Notes under the pieces: generated by a model
Told to the model about the DNA's origin: nothing
Database searches by the model: none
Seen by the model: only the letters and a program-made list of their open reading frames with translations
In this document: positions 46,257 to 59,235 of the stretch, piece by piece
Layout of the letters: the number at the start of each line of letters is the position of its first letter
How positions within the stretch are numbered: the stretch's first letter is position 1
From: Impatiens glandulifera
Taxonomy: Eukaryota > Streptophyta > Magnoliopsida > Ericales > Balsaminaceae
Direction: 5' to 3'
NCBI RefSeq assembly: GCF_907164915.1
Contig: NC_061862.1
Span: 85,112,846 to 85,176,845, forward strand
DNA: 64,000 bases
Position numbers and translations under genes: made by a program

Positions 46257-49200
46257 TCAAAGAGCTTTCTTTAAGTCAAAGTTTAAAATCCGTTGACATG
46301 AAATAAATTTTTCATCGGGTAAACACTTAGTACCCATATCAACAAGATTAAATTCTGAAGTAATTTTCTCTAACTTAACAATGTCATTTTCAACAATATC
46401 CCGAATGTAATGAAACCTAACATCAATGTGTTTAGTTCTATCATAAAAAATAGAATTTTTACACAGTTGAATAGCAGATTGACTATCAAAAAACACAACC
46501 ACATTTTTGTCAAGAAAACCAATTTTAGACAAAACAGCCCTAAGTCAAATTGCTTTCTTAAAAGCTTCAGTGGCAGATACATAATCAGATTCTATAGTAG
46601 ATAAAGCAACAATGTGTTGAAGTTGAGACTTCCAACTTTTGCAAGAGACACACAAAGTAAACACATAGGAAGTAGTAGACTTTTTATTATCCCTATCATT
46701 AGCATAATTGGAATCCACATAACCAACCAACGAAGTACCTACAGAACACTTAGAGAAAGTAAAGCCAGCATCAATAGTGGTTTTAGATATCTCAAAATCA
46801 TTTCAAAGCATTCCAATGAGGCATACCAGGGTTAGACATAAATCTAATAAAGCAACTAACTGTATATGCAATATCAGGCCTAGTGCTAATCATGAGATAC
46901 ATAACAAATCCTATAGCATTGGAATAAGGTACATTCTTCATTTTAGTTATTTGTTTTAGTCTTAGGAGACTGATCCTTACTTAACAAAAAGTGGGAAGCA
47001 AGAGGCACATTCATAGATTTAACATCAGACATAGAAAATTTACTAAAAAATTTAGCAACATATGCACTTTGATTCAACACAAGAGAAATTTTTTTCTATC
47101 TCTAATGATATTCATGTCCAAAATCTTCTTAGCATCACCTAAGTCTTTCATGTCAAAATTTTCACAAAGCGATTTTTGTACATGCATAACAAACTTCAGA
47201 CATGGACTGACAATCAACATGTCATCCACATACAATAAAAGAAATATAAGCACATAGTCTATATTCTTGAAGCAAAGGCAATGATCAGAAGAACTTCTTT
47301 AAAACATCAAAAATTGCATGCACTTATCGAACTTGATATTCCATTGCCTATGAGATTGTTTTAAACCATACAAGGCTTTTTTTAACCAACAAACATGATT
47401 AAACAACTTGGAGTCAACAAACCCCTCAAGTTGATGCATATAAATATTCTTATCAAGTTCACCATGTAAGAAAGCAGTTGTAACATCCATTTGCTTCAAT
47501 TCCCAATCAAAATGAGCAATTAAAGCAAGCATAATTCTAACAGTAGTGAATTTGACAACGGGAGCGAAAATTTCAGCATAATATATTCCCTCCTTTTGAG
47601 TAAATCGCTTGGCTACTAACTTAGCCTTGAATCTAACTTTTTCAGACTCTTGCTTCACCTTATACAACCACTTACAATCCACTAAGGAGCAATTATGAGG
47701 TTTAGAAACAAGTTTCCAAGTATCATTGATTCTCATAAAAGTCATCTCATTATTCACAACAACAATCCATTTAGTAGAAAACTTAGACCCCAAAGTTTCT
47801 TTGTAAAAGCTAGACTTATTACATTATAGGGATTCAAACATGTTAAAAGCAAATTCAGACATATTACAATTATTCAAATTATCATCCTTAAATTTAGAAG
47901 GCATTCTAACAGTTCTTCTACTTCTATCCCTAGTAAGTTGATAGTCATGCAAATCATCAAATAAATCATGTGAATCAGACAACACATTTGAATCATTCAA
48001 ATCGTCAAGAAAATCATGTGAATCAGATAAAACATTTGAATCATTCAAATCATCAATATCATGCACATTATCATGCTCCACCTAATTGAGAAAATTCACA
48101 TCATGTTCAACAGATTGATCAAAAACTACAGGCACATGCTCCACCTTATTAGGAGCATCATTAACAAGAATGGGGGATATAGGCAAGCAAGGAAAATCAT
48201 TCTCATTAAAGACAACATCTCTACTTATCACAATCCTAAGACCATGTTCACTCTTATCCCAAAGCCTATAGCATTTTACCCCTTCAAGGTAGCCTAAGAA
48301 CACACATTTCTTGGACTTAGGCTCCAACTTGTCAACCTTCTGATGCACATAGCCAACACAACCAAAAACTTGCTCAAATCAAGAGGTTTACCTAAGAACA
48401 TAAATTCAAGATATTTCCCTCCTAATGGAACACTAGGGGACCTATTTATTAAATAACCAGCAGTATGCAAAGCATCCCCAAAAAACTTCTTAGATAACTC
48501 AGATGACACTAACATAGCTCTCACCCTCTCTAGAAGTGTCCTATTCATCCTCTCAGACCTATGTCTTTTAATACCCAAGTAACACATAAATCATTTATTT
48601 GTTTATTACATAATTCAAGACCATTATTTGTCCTAAGAGTTTTGATTCTCTTACCTATTTGATTCTCAATCAAAATCTTCCACTCTTTAAACTTTTCAAA
48701 AATATCAGACTTATGTTTCAAAAGTAACACCCAAACTTTCCTAGAATAATCATCAATGATGGACAAAAAATATTGATTCCCCCATGTGTAGAAACACTAG
48801 AGGGACCCCACACATCATCATGCAAATATTCAAGGATATTAGTACACTTAGACACGTTTGGATATGAGGTGATGGGAAAACTCACCTTATGCTGTTTTTC
48901 TAGCACACATGATTTATAGAAGGGGATGATGGACAATTTATCACTACCAAAGTGACCACCTTTATGCAAAATTTCTAGATCTTTGTTACTCATGTAACCT
49001 AATCTATTATGTCAAAAACAGATTTATCACCAATCACAGAGTTCACAGAGTCACAAATAGTCTCGGCATGACACACATATAGATTGTTCAGCTTTTTAGA
49101 AGTAAAGATAATAAGAGACCCATGTAAAATTTTCATAACACCTTTCCCCCACTTTCCATCCAAACCATCATTCTCAAGAGATGCACAAGACAACAAATTA

Positions 49201-50305
49201 TGACGCAAATCAGGAACATGCCTCACATTCTTCAAAGTAAACACAAAACCACAAGAGAACTTTAGGTATACATCACCTATTCCTAACACATTGTAATTTT
49301 TCGAATTTTCCATAGACACAAAACCATGTTTAATCTCTTTATAGTTTAAAAACAAATCTCTAAATGAAGTCACATGAAAAGTACAACCAGAGTCAACTAG
49401 CCAATCAGATTTGCAAAAAGAATCAGATAACATAGAGTTCAAGCTAGCATAATCACATAAATTATTAATCATAAAAATATCACCCATATTACCCTCACAA
49501 ATAGCCACATTAGCATTTTCAACATGCTGATTTCTCTTAGGCTTAGGACAGTCCTTGATAAAATGACCAAACTTATGACAATTATAACACTATCTAGCAC
49601 TAGACCTAGACTTAGATATGCTTTTACTAGCAGGATGAGATTTCTTACCAGAACTATCATTACTGATATTCTTTTGGGTACTCGACCTACCTTGAGATCT
49701 ACCCCTCACATGCATGACTTCCTCACCAGACTGTTTACCCCTCTTAGAGTGTCTCAAATCAAACTCCTTACTCTTAAGACCATTGACAACAATATCAAGA
49801 GTGACATTGTCTCTACCATACTTAATGACAGACTTCACATCATTAAAAGAATCAGAAATAGAATTCAACAAGACAATGTGGGCATACTCATCAATGTTCT
49901 TATCACCACACAACTTAATATCAGAAATAAGTTTAATAAAAACATCTAGATTATCTTCAATGTTCTTGGACATATCCAATGTAAATTTGAAAAAATTTTC
50001 AAGAAGATTTTATTATACAGAGAAGTTTCAGTATAAAGTTCAGACAATTTATCCCACAAGGTTTTTGCACACTCAAAATTACCAATTTTTTTTATCACAG
50101 AATCAGATAAATTCAAGTATATAGAGACACACGCATTTTTATTCATTTCACTATTTTTCTCAACGGTATCAGCAACAACATAAACCTGACTAACAACTTT
50201 AAAGCATTTTTTCTGAATCAACACACATTTCATTTTTTGTTTCTAAAAGCTAAAATTAGTTTTTCCGTCAAAAGGAACCATACCATATTGATTAACACCA
50301 GACAT
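46257..50305 (-). pseudogene. Copia C gag-pol polyprotein remnant
   Basis: ATG at 50305 gives MSGVNQYGMVPFDGKTNFSF, a stop where Trp is usual (TAG for TGG), then KQKMKCVLIQKKCFKVVSQ. Gag continues through SISDSFNDVKSVIKYG. A perfect zinc knuckle, CYNCHKFGHFIKDC, lies at 49548-49589. Protease has WLVDSGCTFHVT (DSG kept, about 49400). GAG-pre-integrase and integrase follow: HKGGHFGSDKLSIIPF, SIIDDYSRKVWVLLLKHKSD, ERMNRTLLERVRAML. RT spans about 47793-47200 with MDVTTAFLHGELDKNIYMHQ, LYGLKQSHRQWNIKFD and YVDD at 47221-47232. RNase H: VGYVDSNYANDRDNKKSTTS, ALSTIESDYVSATEAFKKAI and CQRILNFDLKKAL. Frameshifts separate most domains. Confidence 0.9.
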
Positions 50306-50697
50306 GCTATCAAACAAATTAAAAGCAATCATAAATCAATTTCCAGAAATTGATAGGAGTGTTCAAGCTATAATACTTTGCGAAACTCAAATAAAGTTTC
50401 GACTTACTCACCCCACTCGGAGATTTACAACTTCGTCTTCTTAGCAGCGGCACGACGGCGGCTTTGATTCTCAATGGTCGCGACAAATGCGACACCGACA
50501 ACGGTTGAACAGGACAACAACAACTTCTTATTCAGAGGCGATGACTTTCTTTTTCCTCTAGTAGTAGTAGAAGCATAAAATAAAAGTAGCAGGATGAAAG
50601 AAGAAACAAATCTGCGCTTATTGGTGAAGATAACTCATATCCTCCAATCCAATCTCAAACTCCAATTACAAACCCTAAACCCTAGCTCTAATACCAC

Positions 50698-50929
50698 TAT
50701 TGGGTGTGAATGACATTGGAGTTTGACTCAGTCCTCTTGTTTATCGATTCCGTTGCACTACTATTTCACACAAAGGAGACAACCCTCTCGCTAGAATCCA
50801 AACACTACAAAGGAATTTGACCTCTGCCTCTCACCAAAGGAGTAATATCTCTTTATATGATTAGGTCAAGTCCAATAAGTTGGTTACTAGAGATTGAACC
50901 ACAATGTTGGGTCAACTAATACCCAACCA
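50698..50929 (-). repeat. 5' LTR of copia C
   Basis: On the plus strand it starts TATTGGGTGTGAATG and ends ATACCCAACCA. The first dinucleotide is TA instead of TG, a mutated LTR end. It contains the likely TATA (minus) TATAAAGAGATATTAC. Confidence 0.8.
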
Positions 50930-51813
50930 TTTTTATGGAATTAATAATGACCAATTATCATTAAATTAAACAAGGAAATATATGATTTGTGGTAATAATA
51001 AATAAGAGAGTAAAACTATGTCAAAGTTATTAAATCAAAAGGAAGATAATTAAGGTCTATGTTTATTTTAATTTCTTTTGTAAAACTTTTGGTTGAACTA
51101 CTTTTATGGGTTAAAAGTTATATTTATTGGAGTTTGATAATTTAGTAACGATGTCATGTATAATAATTTGGTTTTCTTAGTAGTTAATTTTGTTTTGTTT
51201 ACCTCCAAATAATAAATAAATTACGTACACTGTTTTAATAAAAGAAATAAGATATTTAATTTCAATATGTGTACCTATTTTTTTTTTCAATTTCTTTATA
51301 TTTAACTCCCTAATGCATTTTTCTCTTTTTAATTTAACGCATAATCACGTGTATCGTTTCAATTCAAATGACTTCACGACTATTTTTTGTAAGAAAAAGA
51401 TTCTTTCAACATTTACTTGATGCGAGAGTTAATTAAAGTTGAGAATTTATAGGAAGAATTTGTTATAACTGAGTCTTAAAAAGAGGTTTTACTTATCCTT
51501 TCAAAAAATAATATCATGTCCTGTTTGAAGCAGAAAAAATTAAATATCCTATTAAAAAAAAATACCTAATTAATCTATTTCAAGACCTATTTTTACCATA
51601 GTTTGCTATGTATAATGAATTTATGATGTATTGATGTCTTTAAATCAAAACTAAATGATTCCCATCCTTTCTTTAATACGAACAAAATAAAAGTTAGTCA
51701 ATATTTACTCTAAGACTCGTACCCATTCTTCATTTATCATATTCAATATTTAATTTCAGAATATGAAAAAAGTCATTCCAGAATCCTCCAAAAATAAATA
51801 AACACAGGTCTAA

Positions 51814-51815
<2 letters not shown>
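50930..51815. other. AT-rich intergenic DNA, nothing recognised
   Basis: No domain, repeat array or element border seen. Confidence 0.5.
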
Positions 51816-51892
<77 letters not shown>

Positions 51893-51928
51893 CATATACA
51901 TATGTATATATATATATATATATATATG
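51816..51928. repeat. Imperfect (AT)n with ATATAC/GTATAT interruptions
   Basis: About 110 bp of alternating AT broken regularly by single C or G (ATACATATATATATGTAT). Confidence 0.9.
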
Positions 51929-52259
51929 AGTTTAATCCCTCCAACTTGATCATCCAGTTTAAGATTGAACTCAATGGACATCCATGTTGGTATATCTTGA
52001 TCTGTGGTCCGTTTGATTAATGTTTCATTGTATTAAATTTTATAATTTTGTTTATATCGGTATTTTAAAAAGTAAAATAATTTTTGATTGTTCTAGACAA
52101 AATCATTAATCTACATGTTAGTCATTTGTTATAGTCCTTGTACTTATTTTAACAAGGAACACAAATTTTGTTTTAATTGCAACTATTATATAACTCATCC
52201 GATATGCAAATTTAAAATAACCGTATATATTATATAGTTATATGTCTTAATATATAAAG

Positions 52260-53620
52260 TTATATAAATAATCATTAAAATCAACCTATTCATATTACAA
52301 ATGGTTTCAATATTAATATTATTAGTGTCTAGATAATTAAAATTCTTTTTAAAGTTTGAAAAAATTTCTATTACCTAAAAGAAAATTATAATAAAAAAAT
52401 GTTACGAGTCATTTGTCCATATTTAATTATTAATTTATATTTTATAACACAAAATTAATATGAAAATAATATTTTAAAAAACATCTATCATTTAAAATAA
52501 TTTAAAGTGATTACAATATTTATATGATTAATATTAATTTAAAATTTCATCTTATTTTTATTCTTATTTTTTAAATTTAACCATTTCAAATTTTATGAAC
52601 AGTTATACAAGTAGACATCTTAATTAACATATATATTCATATTAATAAAAAAAAGATGTTAACACTATTAGTGTCTATATATTTTTGTTTTATTTTAAAA
52701 GTTTAAAAAAATTCTACTAACTAAAAGAAAATTAAGAAAAGGTACTATGAGTTAATTGTCCATATTTAATTATTAATTTATATTTTTTTTAAATAAAAGT
52801 AATAAAACAATAATATTTATAATTAATTTTAAAAAATATATATTATCATTTAAAGATAATAATATTTATATGATAAATATTAGTTCAAAATTCAATTTTA
52901 TTTTTAAAATTTAACAACTTCAAATTTTATGAACTAATTATATAAATATTATCAAAATCAACATATTTCTATTTAAAAAAGAATAGTTTCAACACAATTA
53001 GTGTCTAGATAATTATCTTCATAAAAAAGAGTTTAAATATTTTTTTACTAACTAAAAACAAAATTATAAAAATGAGTATTATAAGTCAGTTATTCATATT
53101 TAATTATTGATTTATATTTTTTAACACAAAGTTAATGTAAAAATAATATTTAAAACTAATTTACAAAAAAATATATCAACTATTTTAAATGATGAATATT
53201 GATTAAAATTAAATCTTATTTTTAAATTTAACAATCTCAAGTTATATGGGTGTTAACCCGTAAATTAACATCCCAACATCTTTACTTTAACCAAATGAAT
53301 TTTGCGTTGTGTTGTGATGCGAGAACTCAATGACTTTAAAAAACTGAATATATATTATAAAAAATTTAAATTATATAAATGCAATATCACATATTTATCA
53401 AACTTTATGTTAATTTCAAAATATAAAATCTTATTAGATTAGTTGATTAAAGTGATATATATATATATATATATATATATTATTTTTATCTTACTTTTTA
53501 AATTTAATCATTCAAATTTTATAACTGGATCAACCCGGTAATTAACGATCCAACTAATTTAGTCTAACAAAACGGGTCGTGCAATGTAATGCGAGAACCC
53601 AATTATTTGAGAAAATGATG
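52260..53620. repeat. Tandem array, about three to four diverged units of roughly 335 bp
   Basis: Landmarks recur in order: TTAGTGTCTAGATAAT (about 52325, 52665 as TTAGTGTCTATATA, 53000), ACTAACTAAAAGAAAATTA, and CCATATTTAATTATTAATTT. Each unit ends TTTAAATTTAAC...CAAATTTTATGAAC. A last partial unit (53215-53620) holds AACCCGTAAATTAAC, GTGATGCGAGAACTCAAT and the related AACCCGGTAATTAAC, AATGCGAGAACCCAATT. It is strongly AT-rich and non-coding. An (AT)n run lies at 53455-53480. Confidence 0.65.
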
Positions 53621-54278
53621 TTCTTTTCCTATAGTTGTGAATTAAGTTTGACCATATGTATTTAAAAAATACAACTCAAATGTTAACTTTGATATAATTT
53701 GATTTAGATTGGTGTTGTGTCTACCACAATAAAGAAATATAATACTATTAAGATTGGGAAAATCTTTGACAAAGATTAATTTGGTATTGCAAAACACTTG
53801 ATTTCATTATCATTTATCAAATGCAAATGAACTAAAATATGTAAAGTAATTTGATTTATTATAATTTGTCATGCATTAGGAAAATTGAGAGCTTAAAACA
53901 AACTAGTTTGAGACAAATTTATTAAACACAAATGTGTGCAGTTGAGGAGTTCTAAGGACTTTTTCGGATTGAGGTTTTTTAAAAAACCTAAAGTGAGAAA
54001 AAATAATGATGGTTAATTATTTTGAGGAGGTGATGGTTATTTTTGGTAAAAAGACTTAAAGGATATTAATATATATAAATAAAATAAAAAATAATAATTT
54101 AAAATAAAGGATATTTTAGTATTTTGGTAAATGAAATGAGTGATATAATTGTTGAGAAATGATTAATTAAAAAATTGATTTTATTTAGATTATTTAAAAA
54201 ACCTAAAGAGAACCAGGCCTAAAATAGATATAAAAAGTTGTTTAAATAAGAAATTTAGGAATAGACTACATATATGAC
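53621..54278. other. Intergenic DNA, nothing recognised
   Basis: AT-rich, no frame or repeat that I can name. Confidence 0.5.
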
Positions 54279-54494
54279 TAGTGGCGGATCGAAGGGGGTG
54301 CAAATAGGGTTGAGCACCCCTAACTTTGGTGAAAATTTGGATTGGTCGACTGCAGTTTTTGCTTGCAAGAGTTGTTTGAAATGAAATGCTCAAGTGGATG
54401 AAAAGATGATATTCGACTTATTTTTAAGTGACATGTGACAAGTGAGGATTAGGAAGCTTTTTATGTCTGATGGCTTATCAAATGTTGACTTCTA

Positions 54495-56516
54495 CGTAAA
54501 ATCTCGATAAATTAATACTCGATAAATTAATAATCTCGATTAATTAATAAATTTTTGTAGTTCCAATTCGGGACCATTAAAATAAATTAATAATTCACAA
54601 AATTTATAAGATAATATATTTTTATTAATGCATATAAGTCTCATATAATATATAAATTAATAATTCCATATTACATCAAAGTTATAGATATTTATTCTAA
54701 GATATACTTTTATAATAAGACTCTAATGTAATTTGCTTCCTTTTGAAATTGATGTCTCATTGTACTTCATCTTGAATCCTTCTTAATGCATTATAGAGCT
54801 GTGACGTACTATGTTCATATTACAAGAGAAAATTTGTATTGTCATCTTCTGCTTCATCTTTTTCTTATTTTTCATAGTACTGATAATGATTTGTACATCA
54901 TTCAAAAATTCTACAGCGGCTTCATTTTCACCAGGATAATCAATAACCTTTTCAACATCCATTGCATCACGACAGTTCAATTCTTTAACGAGAAGACTTA
55001 AATGTTGGACATCTTCAGACAACTGGTCTACATCTTCTAAAATTGCAGTTGTATTCACGTGTCTTAGTTTGCAGTGTTGAAAACAATTTTCAATTGTCTT
55101 TGGTTGAATATCTATCGAGCATGCTACAATTGCAAAATTTATTGCATCTTAAATATATATCTTCTCTAGATTTGGAGTCCCAGTTCCAAATTCCTCCAGT
55201 TCGACGATAATGAAACTTGAAATTTCTTATGATACCAGTATCACAAGGTTGAATCTTTGATGTAGTGATTTGTGGTAAGAAAAATAATTCAATATTTATG
55301 AGTCCTTCAATAACTTTTGGGTGAGCAGGACAATTATCAACCATGAAGATAATTTTTCTGCCACTCATTTTCTTGTCGAGTTGTCGAATATAATCCATGA
55401 ACAAAGTTCCTATCATCCATGCCCGTTTGTTGGCATGATATTCACAATTTAAACTACTTTAGTTTATATTTTTGAAACACCTTGGTTTAGCATATTTTCC
55501 AATAAAGCACAATGGAATTTTTTCTAAACCATCCTCATTACAACAAATAATAACAGTAATTCTTTCTTTGTCATGTTTTTTACCTTCAATTTATTTTGTT
55601 GCAAGAGAATGATCAAGTTGTAGCTTATAAAATAATCTTATTTCATCCATGTGGAACACATCTTTCATAGAAAATTGTTCAAGTTTCTCTCTTATAGTTT
55701 GTAGATTGCTTTCCAAATTTTCCACATTAATTGATCAACTTTCTCCAAAACGACGATATGACTTGATGTCGTGCCTTGATTTGAATCTCTCGAGCCAACC
55801 TTGAGAAAAACTTATTTCTGGGGTATCTTTGGGAAACATCTTTTTCAATAACACTTATGCTTTCTCAATGATTAGTTCTCCAAACATATTTATACGATCT
55901 TGATATTGAATGAACCACTCATAAAGAACTGCTTCTAACTCTGGAAATTTTGCACCTTTGTGTCTTTTTATATCACCTCTTTCCATATTAGTCGATAGAT
56001 AATCTGTTGACTTCTTAATGGTGTTTGATATTGTTGTCTGACTTACTTGTAGATTGAATTTTTCAGCCACCCATTGTTATAGCTGTTTTTGAGTGCAAGA
56101 TGGATTATCTCTAGCATGCTCACATAATGCCTTCCGAATCTCATCTGTCATGTTTGATTTTTTAACACTTTTGAGATGAGACGCCATAATATTACTGTAT
56201 ACAACACTAGTGTATATTGCTATATTTTTTGGTTTATATTTGTACAATATTATATACAATATACAGTACTACAACTATGTACAGGTACATGAATGTGTTT
56301 ATTTAATTATTATTTATATTCATGAATGAATTAGGTTTAGTAATATTCATGAATGTATTTAATTTATTTAAATTCATGCATCTATAATTTAAATACATTC
56401 ATGAATTTATTTAATTTACTAAAATTTATGAATATCTCGATAAATTAATAAATTATTAATTTATCGATTAATTAATAATTTTTCCCGGTCTGAATAGTAT
56501 TTATCCAGGTTTTACT
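54495..56516 (-). mobile_element. pogo-type (Tc1/mariner superfamily) transposon, defective
   Basis: The ends are CGTAAAATCTCGATAAATTA on the left and, read inward from the right, AGTAAAACCTGGATAAATAC. Both are close to the plant pogo TIR pattern (CAGTAAAACCTCTATAAATT). TA dinucleotides flank both ends (54493-54494 and 56517-56518). Inner copies of CTCGATAAATTAATA repeat near both ends. The transposase remains run on the minus strand and carry stops, so the element is non-autonomous. It lies within the hAT region. Confidence 0.8.
54783..56187 (-). pseudogene. pogo/Tigger-type DDE transposase, broken
   Basis: The start MASHLKSVKKSNMTDEIRKA opens a CENP-B-like N-terminal helix-turn-helix. AEKFNLQVSQTTISNTIKKS and a second DNA-binding segment, KFPELEAVLYEWFIQYQDR, follow. 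The DDE domain shows VFHMDEIRLFYKL (first Asp, near 55645), IIFMVDNCPAHP (second Asp, near 55345) and TSKIQPCDTGIIRNFKFHYR (third Asp, near 55255). The acidic C-terminal tail LNCRDAMDVEKVIDYPGENE follows. All three catalytic Asp codons remain, but stops occur near 55593, 55470 and elsewhere. Family members cut and paste at TA sites. Confidence 0.85.
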
Positions 56517-56578
56517 TATATAATAAAATATTAAACATAAAATAAAACACAATGGCTGATTGATGTTCATGAGTGGGA

Positions 56579-57050
56579 CTTAGGGCGTGTGTTTGAACTT
56601 GGGTTTATGAAAGATTTTTTTAAATATCTTGTTTAATAAAAAAAATTGAGTTATTTATTAAAATATTGTTTTTTATTTAAAATTAAAATTAAAATTTCAT
56701 AAAATTAAAATTAAGGATGTTTTAATTGATAAATTAAGTAATTTAATAATTAAAATTTTTTACTAAGTTTTTTATTTTATCAACAAAATCAATCATATTT
56801 GTTAGAAATGATTAAATAACAAAATTAATTTTTTTTTATTCATTTTGAAATGAATGAGGGGACAAAAAGAGTTTTTGAAAAATTAAAAACACAATATTAT
56901 TTTTTGAATTATTTAAATAATTTAAACATCAAATCACATTTTAAAAAAATCACCTTTAAAATCATCACAATTTATTATTTTTTTCTTTCTATTTTTTTTT
57001 TTTTTTAAAAAAACTCATCAACCACATTTAAGCTTTGTTTGAATAGGGCC
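56579..57050. mobile_element. Possible MITE
   Basis: The left edge GGGCGTGTGTTTGAACTTGG and, reverse-complemented, the right edge GGCCCTATTCAAACAAAGCT are similar in their first 15 bases. The interior is very AT-rich and non-coding. No certain target duplication. Confidence 0.3.
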
Positions 57051-57179
57051 ATAATAAGATTATATGAATTATTTGTTTAGGATCACAAATAAATTGTCAC
57101 TTGCTTTAAAACAAAAGGATCAAAACATGGTACTAGCCGTCAATTTGATCAAGACGATAAAAGGTAGTATAAATAAATT

Positions 57180-57940
57180 TAGAGAAGAAAGATGAGAGAA
57201 ATATTTGGACGACGTCAACACATTTTGTAGTCAGCATATGATATCCCAATACCGAATATGGAAGAAAATATGAGAACTCATGGTCGAAGCAAACGTAATG
57301 GGCAAATGATTACTAATTTTCATCACCATCGTGTTGGATTTTTTTGTGAGATATTAATTTTCATCACTCGTAGTCAAATAATCTATTGAATTTTATTGTT
57401 TTCTAATAGCATTTTTTATTCGTTTTTTATAATAATAATAATAGGTTCTTAATACGATGATTCAAAAGATGAACAATCGTTTTTCGGAATCAACTACGGA
57501 GGTACTTACTTGCATTGCTTGTTTATATCCAAATGACTAATTTTCTCAATTTGATATTGGTAAGATACTTGCTGAACTTTATCCGGAGGATTTTTCGTTA
57601 ACTCATGACCGTATAATACTTGAGAACCAGCTTCAGACTTACATTCAATATGTACGAAATGAATTTTGTATGATTCAAGATTTGGGAAGTCTTGCTAAGA
57701 AGATGGTTAAAAATGGGAAACATAGATTTTTTACATTGATATATCAGTTAATTGAGTTAGCATTGGTTTACCTGTTATGACTGTTTCTGTTGAAAGAGTC
57801 TTTTATGCGATGAAAATTATCAAGACTGATTTACGTAATAGAATGGGTGATGAATGGATGGACGACAGTTTGGTAATATACATCGAGAAGGAAATTTTTG
57901 CCACAATTGAAAATGAACAAATTTTACAATATTTTTAACA
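57180..57940 (+). pseudogene. hAT transposase C-terminal part (ZMYM/TTF-type), broken
   Basis: Readable segments in order: DIPIPNMEENMRTHGRSKRN, then QMITNFHHHRVGFFCEI, then, after a possible intron, MNNRFSESTTEVLTCIACLY, ILAELYPEDFSLTHDR, QLQTYIQYVRNEF and LGSLAKKMVKNG. The hAT dimerisation block is LPVMTVSVERVFYAMKIIKT, DLRNRMGDEWMDDSLVIYIE and KEIFATIENEQILQYF, ending at TAA 57938. Breaks are a frameshift near 57250, a stop near 57537 and a one-base deletion near 57768. The N-terminal TTF-type zinc finger and the early catalytic part are absent, probably lost to the insertions on the left. Confidence 0.85.
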
Positions 57941-57960
57941 AATGAACACCCGAATAACTC

Positions 57961-58637
57961 AAATGTCTCTATTTGTTTGTATGTCTAGTAGTAGTTGAAT
58001 TGTAAAAGGATAAATATTTTATTATTATCGATGTGATTTTGTATCCTTATTATTATCATTATTAATTATATTTTTATTTTTGATATAAACGTTGTATAGT
58101 AAAAAAAATTATATTCGATAAATTTTGAAACCAGTTACAAACTGACTTTGAATTCAACCTTGTATATGACTATTCAACTCTCTCTTATCAAAAGTTTTTT
58201 CTTAAAAAAATTCATTATAATTTTTTTTTAATACATAACTTAACTGGTTAGAAACTCAATTCAATTAATTTATTTAAATACCTCAATGAGTTATTTAATC
58301 ACAATCCAAACCAGGATTAATGCTCAGTTTTTTTCAAAGTAAAAGCCCAAAAAGAAACACTAAAATTTAGGAAAGTTGAGTTAACTTGAGGCCCATCACA
58401 TGATAATGCATGTCCAGACTCGAAGGTCGGATATCCATGCACCATGCAACTTTTAATTTTTTTTAATATTTTTTATAATAATATAAAAATGTATAATAAT
58501 TGAATGTAAAAATAAATAAAAGTAACTTATCTTAATTAATTAATTTTCCTATTGCAGCAAGAAACACCCTTGAAAACCTGTAAATGATTGAATTGAAACA
58601 TTATTAAGATTTAAGCATAATTAAATAATTTAGAATT
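57961..58637. other. Intergenic DNA, nothing recognised
   Basis: AT-rich, no structured feature. The hAT right end should lie here but I could not place it. Confidence 0.45.
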
Positions 58638-59045
58638 CTTACGGATGATACGTAGATAAAAAAATGTCGTATGGTTAGTTGTTGTCATATGTGTCACAAA
58701 AATGTTGAATCAGTAACTCACTTACTTTTGCATTGTGCATGGTGCTTGTATCTGGAGACTTTTGTGAAGTATCATTGAGATTCATTAGGTGATGTCCGAG
58801 TCTTTGGGTAGGTTTTGAAAAATTTAAATTGATGCCATTAATATGACAGACCTACATAATTGGGTTGTGAACCAAATTATTTTTTGATGAATTATCTGGT
58901 TTGAGAGAAATCGTTGAACTTTCACTGATTGTAATCGTCCAAAACGTATAATTCAAAATGTTATTATTATGATATTTTCTGATATTCATTCATATTATGA
59001 TTATAGAGTTCATTGGGGAGTTAGTTGTTCTTCTCGATAACTTAC
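58638..59045 (+). pseudogene. LINE (L1-type) ORF2 C-terminal fragment with zf-RVT zinc-binding motif
   Basis: The frame from 58638 reads LTDDT-stop-IKKC, then CCHMCHKNVESVTHLLLHCA. That is the C-x2-C...H-x3-HC zinc-binding domain at the end of plant LINE reverse transcriptases. A shifted frame continues IWFERNR, a stop, TFTDCNRPKRIIQNV and YRVHWGVSCSSR, the usual LINE tail. Stops and a frameshift show decay. A short T-rich tract follows at about 59070, but no clear poly-A end. Confidence 0.7.
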
Positions 59046-59235
59046 GAGCTCGATAACATGATAACGTTTTTTGTTTTTATTTTTATTTATTTTATCATGA
59101 AAAAGAAACAATTTAGAGTCTCAAACAATTAATCTACAATTATAATAGACAACACAAAATATAAACATGGACCACAAAAATGTTGAATTCTTATAAAGTA
59201 TAAAATGTATTATTATTGAATTTATAAATTAAACA

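Larger units (their letters stand above)
45601..50929 (-). mobile_element. Ty1/copia retrotransposon C, full-length but degenerate
   Basis: LTRs at 45601-45819 and 50698-50929 flank complete gag-pol remains on the minus strand. The primer site TGGTATTAGAGC (complement of 50685-50696) is one base off the Met-tRNA complement and adjoins the 5' LTR. A minisatellite sits between the RNase H end and the 3' LTR. The LTRs are short (219 and 232 bp) and differ by substitutions and a 13-bp indel (GAACCACAATGTTGGG versus GGGCC). No exact target duplication was found (ATTTT versus TTTTT). Confidence 0.88.
54279..57960 (+). mobile_element. hAT (ZMYM/TTF-type) transposon remains with a nested pogo element
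   Basis: The left-end candidate is TAGTGGCGGATCGAAGGGGG followed by TTGAGCACCCCTAACTTTGG, which resembles the ends of plant ZMYM-type hAT elements. Coding remains with the hAT dimerisation region lie at about 57180-57940. Between them a pogo element (54495-56516) and probably a MITE (56579-57050) are inserted. The right end and the 8-bp target duplication were not found, so the span is provisional and the left end may belong to another copy. Confidence 0.45.

Noticed and set aside
45889..46260. 123-residue Cys/Phe/Leu-rich repeat protein on the minus strand
   Set aside because: Every repeat is the 39-bp minisatellite. Alternative frames on both strands stay open equally well, and there is no start context or homology.
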